Source of the DNA: Jannaschia sp. S6380 | Lineage (GTDB): Bacteria > Pseudomonadota > Alphaproteobacteria > Rhodobacterales > Rhodobacteraceae | Assembly (NCBI RefSeq): GCF_023015695.1 | Contig: NZ_JALKAS010000003.1 | Coordinates: forward strand, 1 to 20,595 | Reading direction: 5' to 3' | DNA length: 20,595 nt | Shown: in pieces, positions 17,519-20,595 of the stretch | Layout of the letters: each line of letters starts with the position of its first letter | Numbering within the stretch: position 1 is the stretch's first letter | Made by a program: the position numbers and the translations under genes | The notes under the pieces: generated by a model | What the model was told of the DNA's origin: nothing | Databases searched by the model: none | What the model saw: the letters and a program-made list of their open reading frames with translations, nothing else

Positions 17519-19510
17519 TCAGGGTGCGGCCAGCGGCAACCGGCCTGCCTCGCGTTCGCCCCCTTCGTCCGGGTCGGGCGCCAGATCGAACCGTTCGATC
17601 AGCTGCAGCATGCGCGAGGCGGCGCATTCCAGCGACAGATTGGCGGTCGTGATCTCCTCGAACATGGCGGTATTCTGCTGGGTCGCACCATCGATCTCGC
17701 CGATGGCGCGGTTGATCTCGCCGGCCGCGATCGACTGCGACCGCGCCGCCTCGGCGATGCCGGCGATCCGGTCGTTGATCCGGTCGATGCTGCCGCCCAA
17801 CGAGGTCAGGGTCTTTCCCGTCCGGCCGACATTTCGAACACCGCGATCGATCTGCGCGGAACTGCTCTCGATCAACGAACCGATCTCCTGGGCCGCTTGC
17901 GACGCTCGCCAAGCCAAGGCGCGAACCTCCGAGGCGACGACCGCGAAACCGCGCCCGGCCTCGCCGGCCCGCGCAGCCTCCACGCCCGCGTTCAGGGCCA
18001 GAAGATTGGTCTGGAACGCGATGTCGTCGATAACCCCGATCGTGCGGGAAATCTCGACCGCGGTCGACTGGATGGCCTGCATCGAGCCGACCGCCTCGCC
18101 CACGATCCCGTCTGCCTCCCGTGCTTCGTGCTGCGCGGCCTCGGCGCAGTTCCGGGCCTCATCCGACATGACGGCGGTCTCGGCGATGAAGCCGACGATC
18201 TGTTCCATGGCATTGGCCGTCTCGGCCAGGGACCCCGCCGTCCGCTCGGTGCGCCCGGACAGGTCGCCGGCCGAGGCCGCAAGGTCACTGCAATCGTCAA
18301 GGACGCCGGCCGCATGATGGGCAAGCGTCCCGAGCGCGGCCCCGAGCTGGCTGGCGGTCGCGTTCACCGAGGTCTGCAAGCGTGCGAAGACGCCACCCTG
18401 GGGCCCCTCCATCCGGGCCCAGAGCTGCCCCTCCTCAAGCCGGGCCAGCACGGCGATAACATCCTCGACGCCGCAGGCCATCCGCTCCAGCAGGGTATTG
18501 ATCATGATGCGCAGGGCGAGCTGCGAGCCGGGGCAGGCATCGGTCCCCATCCGGACGGAAAGGTCACCATCGGCGGCGGCGGTCAGAAGGTCCTGTAGAT
18601 CCGCCTGCAAACTGCGTTGTTCGGCCAGTTGCGTCTCGGCTGCGTCGCGCGCCGCCTTGGCGCGCGCCTCCTCCTCGATCCGGGCCGCCTCGCGTGTGTC
18701 GCGCCGCTCCGCATCGAGCGCGGCGGTCCGCGCCTCGGCCCGGGCGCTGCGCTCCGCATATGTCAGCCGCCGCAGGACGTTGTCGCGGAACACGACCAAG
18801 GCCGCAGCCATGCGCCGCACCTCCGCGCTGCCGCCGGGCGGTAGGGCCAGATCGGTTTCGTCCTCCGCGACACGCGACATCGCATCGACCAGGCGCCCTA
18901 GGGGGCGGCCGACCTGGAGATGAAGCAGCGCCACGGCAATTCCGCCCAGCGCCATCACGAGAACCACCGAAACCAGCGCAAGCCGGGTCGCCGCTCGGTC
19001 CAGGTCCGCACGGACGCTGCGCGCGTCGAAACTGACGGTGAGGGTGCCTTGCGAGGGACCACCCTCGCCTGCCGAAAGCGGCAGGGGCATGCGTACGATC
19101 GACATATCGGATGAAGAAATTTCGCCCGTTTCGGCAGCCTCGTGCAGCAATGTCCGCCCCCGTTCATCGGTGACATTCACCTCGGCCATCCGCGACCCCT
19201 CCGCCGCGAGCATGCCGCGCGCGGCCGCCTGGGCCCCGGCGGTATAGCCCAGCCGGACGTTCCCGCCGGTCCGATCGGCCAGCCGCCGGGCTTCATGGCC
19301 GATGGTCGCCTGATGCGTCTGACGGAGAGCCCGTTCGAACAGATCGAAGCTCATCAGGGAGAAGGCCGTCATCGCGAGCGACAGGCACACGAAGGTCGTG
19401 AGCGACAACCGGAACACCAGTGATCCGTGCCAGGCCATCGCGACGTGACGCGAACCCGCGGACGTCGGAACTTCGCCATCTCCTTCCGTGGCGAGTTCCG
19501 CCGCTGCCAT
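17519..19510 (-). CDS. Methyl-accepting chemotaxis protein (transmembrane chemoreceptor)
   Basis: The 663-aa protein senses a ligand and signals through CheW/CheA to the flagellar motor. Layout: short cytoplasmic N-terminus, helix 1 (about 31-55), a periplasmic region of about 120 residues (56-175), helix 2 (176-198), HAMP domain (about 199-250), an Ala/Arg/Glu-rich coiled coil (251-305), a second HAMP-like segment (about 306-360), then the signalling rod. The hairpin tip is canonical: IDDIAFQTNLLALNAGVEAA with RAGEAGRGFAVVASEVRALA (about 494-533). No CheR-binding pentapeptide is present; it ends AGRLPLAAP. The periplasmic region is too short and divergent for me to name a ligand-binding fold. 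The ATG at 19510 was chosen for an AAAGGG 9 nt upstream; ATGs at 19579 and 19438 are alternatives. It lies between tRNA-Trp and secE, an unusual neighbour for both. Confidence 0.93.
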   Translation of the reverse strand: MAAAELATEGDGEVPTSAGSRHVAMAWHGSLVFRLSLTTFVCLSLAMTAFSLMSFDLFERALRQTHQATIGHEARRLADRTGGNVRLGYTAGAQAAARGMLAAEGSRMAEVNVTDERGRTLLHEAAETGEISSSDMSIVRMPLPLSAGEGGPSQGTLTVSFDARSVRADLDRAATRLALVSVVLVMALGGIAVALLHLQVGRPLGRLVDAMSRVAEDETDLALPPGGSAEVRRMAAALVVFRDNVLRRLTYAERSARAEARTAALDAERRDTREAARIEEEARAKAARDAAETQLAEQRSLQADLQDLLTAAADGDLSVRMGTDACPGSQLALRIMINTLLERMACGVEDVIAVLARLEEGQLWARMEGPQGGVFARLQTSVNATASQLGAALGTLAHHAAGVLDDCSDLAASAGDLSGRTERTAGSLAETANAMEQIVGFIAETAVMSDEARNCAEAAQHEAREADGIVGEAVGSMQAIQSTAVEISRTIGVIDDIAFQTNLLALNAGVEAARAGEAGRGFAVVASEVRALAWRASQAAQEIGSLIESSSAQIDRGVRNVGRTGKTLTSLGGSIDRINDRIAGIAEAARSQSIAAGEINRAIGEIDGATQQNTAMFEEITTANLSLECAASRMLQLIERFDLAPDPDEGGEREAGRLPLAAP

Positions 19511-19592
19511 GCCATCGAGCCCTTTCTCCAGAGTCGCGTCTGGATAGCCCCAAGGCCTTAACAAGCGGTTGCCCGACATGATCTGGAGAACC

Positions 19593-19668
19593 TGGCAGGG
19601 GCAGCAGGGTTCGAACCCGCGACCTGCGGATTTGGAATCCGCTGCTCTACCAACTGAGCTATACCCCT
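19593..19668 (-). tRNA. trnW: tRNA-Trp (anticodon CCA)
   Basis: The 76-nt gene folds into a full cloverleaf: acceptor AGGGGTA paired with TGCCCCT (one G-U), discriminator G and encoded CCA (19593-19595). The D arm is GCTC-AGTTGGTA-GAGC, and the anticodon stem GCGGA/TCCGC holds CCA at 19633-19635. The variable loop is AGGTC, and the T arm GCGGG-TTCGAAC-CCTGC. CCA reads UGG, tryptophan. A tRNA-Trp gene just upstream of secE is a common arrangement in proteobacteria. No T-run follows its 3' end, so the transcript may continue into the chemoreceptor gene. Confidence 0.97.
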
Positions 19669-19680
19669 GCAGGTGGGCCG

Positions 19681-19709
19681 GGAATATGTCGTGGATCGGA
19701 GTAGTGCAA
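19681..19709 (-). promoter_or_regulatory. Promoter of tRNA-Trp
   Basis: On the minus strand TTGCAC (19704-19709) and TATTCC (19681-19686) are separated by exactly 17 bp. The -10 ends 12 bp before the first base of the mature tRNA, the short leader typical of tRNA genes. The -35 keeps the TTG core plus C at position 4; the -10 is a 3-of-6 match. Confidence 0.55.
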
Positions 19710-20071
19710 GGGTCCAATCGGTGGCCCCGGGCCAATCTCGGTACACGGCTCGCGCAGACGCGGGGGGACGACTGCCCCTTGGCAAGTACGGCTAGGTCGC
19801 GGTCCCGCGGTCGTTGTCGATCGTCGGGCCGTTCGGCGTCTGACGATCCGCCCCACCCGAAGCGCCATCCGATCACGGTCCTGATCAGGGCATGAGCCAA
19901 ACTCGGCGACGAAGTTAACGACGGGTTCGACAGGTCACGAAAACGTTAGCTTGCGGGGGAACCATCGGAAGGCTCATGTTGTTATGTGACTGCAGCGCCT
20001 CGGAGGGGTCCTTTGGGATCGGTCGAGGCACGCAAGACGTCAACCACTGCCCCTGAAAGGAGCACACCATT
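19710..20071 (+). other. Gene-free stretch upstream of the small exported protein
   Basis: This divergent intergenic region separates the tRNA-Trp promoter from the plus-strand small gene. I see no supported coding sequence. It contains a short inverted repeat TGGCC/GGCCA (about 19722-19734). A possible extracytoplasmic-type motif lies at 19958-19983 (GGAAC, 18 bp, GTT), and a good Shine-Dalgarno AAAGGAG at about 20056-20062 belongs to the following gene. No convincing sigma-70 -35/-10 pair for that gene was found. Confidence 0.5.
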
Positions 20072-20335
20072 ATGACCCGCACTTTCGCCACGATCGCCAC
20101 CGTCGCCGCTCTGACTGCCGGTACCGCCTTCGCCGATGCGCATTCCCCGTCCATGGGCGAGGGCTTCGACATGCTGCAGACCGCGCTGATGAGCGATTTC
20201 GAGCAGATGGGTATCCCGACCGATACGCTCGACAACCTGACCCTGGGTCAGATCGCAGCCATCAAGACGATCGTCGAGTCGGACGAAGAAGACAACCAGA
20301 AGCAGCGGATCGAAGCGATCATCGCGAACAACTGA
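20072..20335 (+). CDS. Small acidic exported protein of unknown function
   Basis: I do not recognise a characterised family. The 87-aa protein starts MTRTFATIATVAALTAGTAF with a Sec signal peptide: a basic start, hydrophobic core and AFA cleavage site, likely after residue 21. That leaves an acidic mature chain of about 66 residues with no cysteine. The mature part ends in what looks like two helices, LTLGQIAAIKTIVESDEEDN and KQRIEAIIANN, and carries no membrane anchor or lipobox. It should therefore be a soluble periplasmic or secreted protein. AAAGGAG lies 9 nt before the ATG. It is the only plus-strand gene, stands alone and ends at a strong terminator, so it is a monocistronic unit, probably well expressed. 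Similar short exported proteins with an LTLGQ-I motif seem to occur in Rhodobacterales, from memory. Confidence 0.85.
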   Translation: MTRTFATIATVAALTAGTAFADAHSPSMGEGFDMLQTALMSDFEQMGIPTDTLDNLTLGQIAAIKTIVESDEEDNQKQRIEAIIANN

Positions 20336-20358
20336 TCCCCACGGAAGTACCGAAGTGA

Positions 20359-20384
20359 ACGGCGGCCCTCGGGCCGCCGTTTTT
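20359..20384 (+). terminator. Intrinsic terminator of the small exported protein gene
   Basis: ACGGCGGCCC (20359-20368) and GGGCCGCCGT (20371-20380) form a stem of up to 10 bp (8-9 bp with a CTCG loop). It is followed directly by TTTTT (20380-20384) and then CGTTT. It begins 24 nt after the stop codon, a textbook rho-independent terminator on the plus strand. Confidence 0.95.
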
Positions 20385-20494
20385 CGTTTCTGCCCAGCAC
20401 AATGGGGATGAAGGTCGGGTCGAACCGTGGAGACGGCTCGATACGAAGCGCGATTTGCCGGATATCCCGGCCTGATTGCCACCCCCCCGAACGC

Positions 20495-20519
20495 CGAAGG
20501 CCCCGCTGGGGGGCCTTCG
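20495..20519 (-). terminator. Hairpin, likely terminator of the gene entering from the right
   Basis: CGAAGGCCCC (20495-20504) and GGGGCCTTCG (20510-20519) form a 10-bp stem with a 5-nt loop, about 43 nt downstream of the stop of the minus-strand gene at the right edge. The minus-strand flank is GCGTTCGG, without a true T-run, so termination would be weak or factor-assisted. Given convergent transcription with the small exported gene, a terminator here is expected. Confidence 0.55.
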
Positions 20520-20533
20520 CTTCTCCGGGGCTG

Positions 20534-20552
20534 CGGCGGACGTCGTCCGCCG
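20534..20552 (-). repeat. Short hairpin after the right-edge gene
   Basis: CGGCGGAC (20534-20541) and GTCCGCCG (20545-20552) make an 8-bp stem with a 3-nt loop, 9 nt after the stop codon at 20562-20564. It lacks a T-run and may be a 3'-end stabiliser ahead of the hairpin at 20495-20519. Confidence 0.45.
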
Positions 20553-20561
20553 GGCCTCGAC

Positions 20562-20595
20562 CTACGCCACGATCTTCGACGCCACGCTCTCGGAA
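20562..20595 (-). CDS. C-terminal end of an unidentified minus-strand gene
   Basis: One minus-strand frame is open from the right edge to a TAG at 20562-20564 and reads SESVASKIVA. Ten residues are too few to name a family. The ending does not resemble EF-Tu, RlmB or another protein I would expect here. Support for a real gene comes from the two hairpins directly behind the stop and the continuing minus-strand direction of the locus. Confidence 0.45.
   Translation of the reverse strand, partial: SESVASKIVA

Noticed and set aside
19511..19900. N-terminal extension of the chemoreceptor through the tRNA-Trp gene
   Set aside because: The frame happens to stay open, but coding across a mature tRNA is implausible. 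The chemoreceptor has a suitable ATG at 19510 with its own ribosome-binding sequence.

Overview
The window is a GC-rich stretch of alphaproteobacterial chromosome, most likely from the order Rhodobacterales. This is judged from protein signatures: RpoB 1379 aa, RpoC 1410 aa, an L10 with a repeated GAPASNIAG tail, a methyl-accepting chemotaxis protein of the marine Rhodobacteraceae type, and a Rhamno_transf-type glycosyltransferase. Also, rpoBC and the str operon lie close together and in the same direction. Genus cannot be set from the sequence alone. Almost everything is on the minus strand, so transcription runs from right to left.

From right to left, in the direction of transcription: the last codons of an unidentified minus-strand gene (20562-20595) with hairpins behind it. 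Next is a lone plus-strand gene for an 87-aa exported acidic protein (20072-20335) with a textbook terminator. A gene-free stretch follows (about 19710-20071), then tRNA-Trp (19593-19668) with a recognisable promoter, and a transmembrane chemoreceptor (17519-19510). Then comes the transcription/translation block secE, nusG, rplK, rplA, rplJ, rplL, rpoB, rpoC (17430 down to 5338). It is closed by a perfect 12-bp-stem intrinsic terminator (5280-5311).

Beyond that terminator sits a small accessory pair: a putative rhamnosyltransferase-family protein and an EamA/DMT-type ten-helix permease (5220 down to 3492). The str operon follows, rpsL, rpsG, fusA and the first 39 codons of tuf, which runs off the left edge. 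It is driven by a near-consensus promoter (TTGACA, 17-bp spacer, TATGTG) at 3433-3461.

Functionally the block supplies RNA polymerase beta and beta-prime, the elongation factor NusG, the SecE translocon subunit, the ribosomal stalk and its base (L11, L1, L10, L12), decoding-centre proteins S12 and S7, and elongation factors EF-G and EF-Tu. The spacers rplA-rplJ and rplL-rpoB are long (over 230 bp) and carry several hairpins. They are the natural places for L10-type feedback and for attenuation or processing ahead of rpoB. The three non-housekeeping insertions (chemoreceptor, glycosyltransferase plus permease, small exported protein) are the variable part of the locus. I found no phage, IS, CRISPR, toxin-antitoxin or other defence system, and nothing that I would call a new biological system. 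The second-look items are mainly regulatory structures and the accessory insertions.
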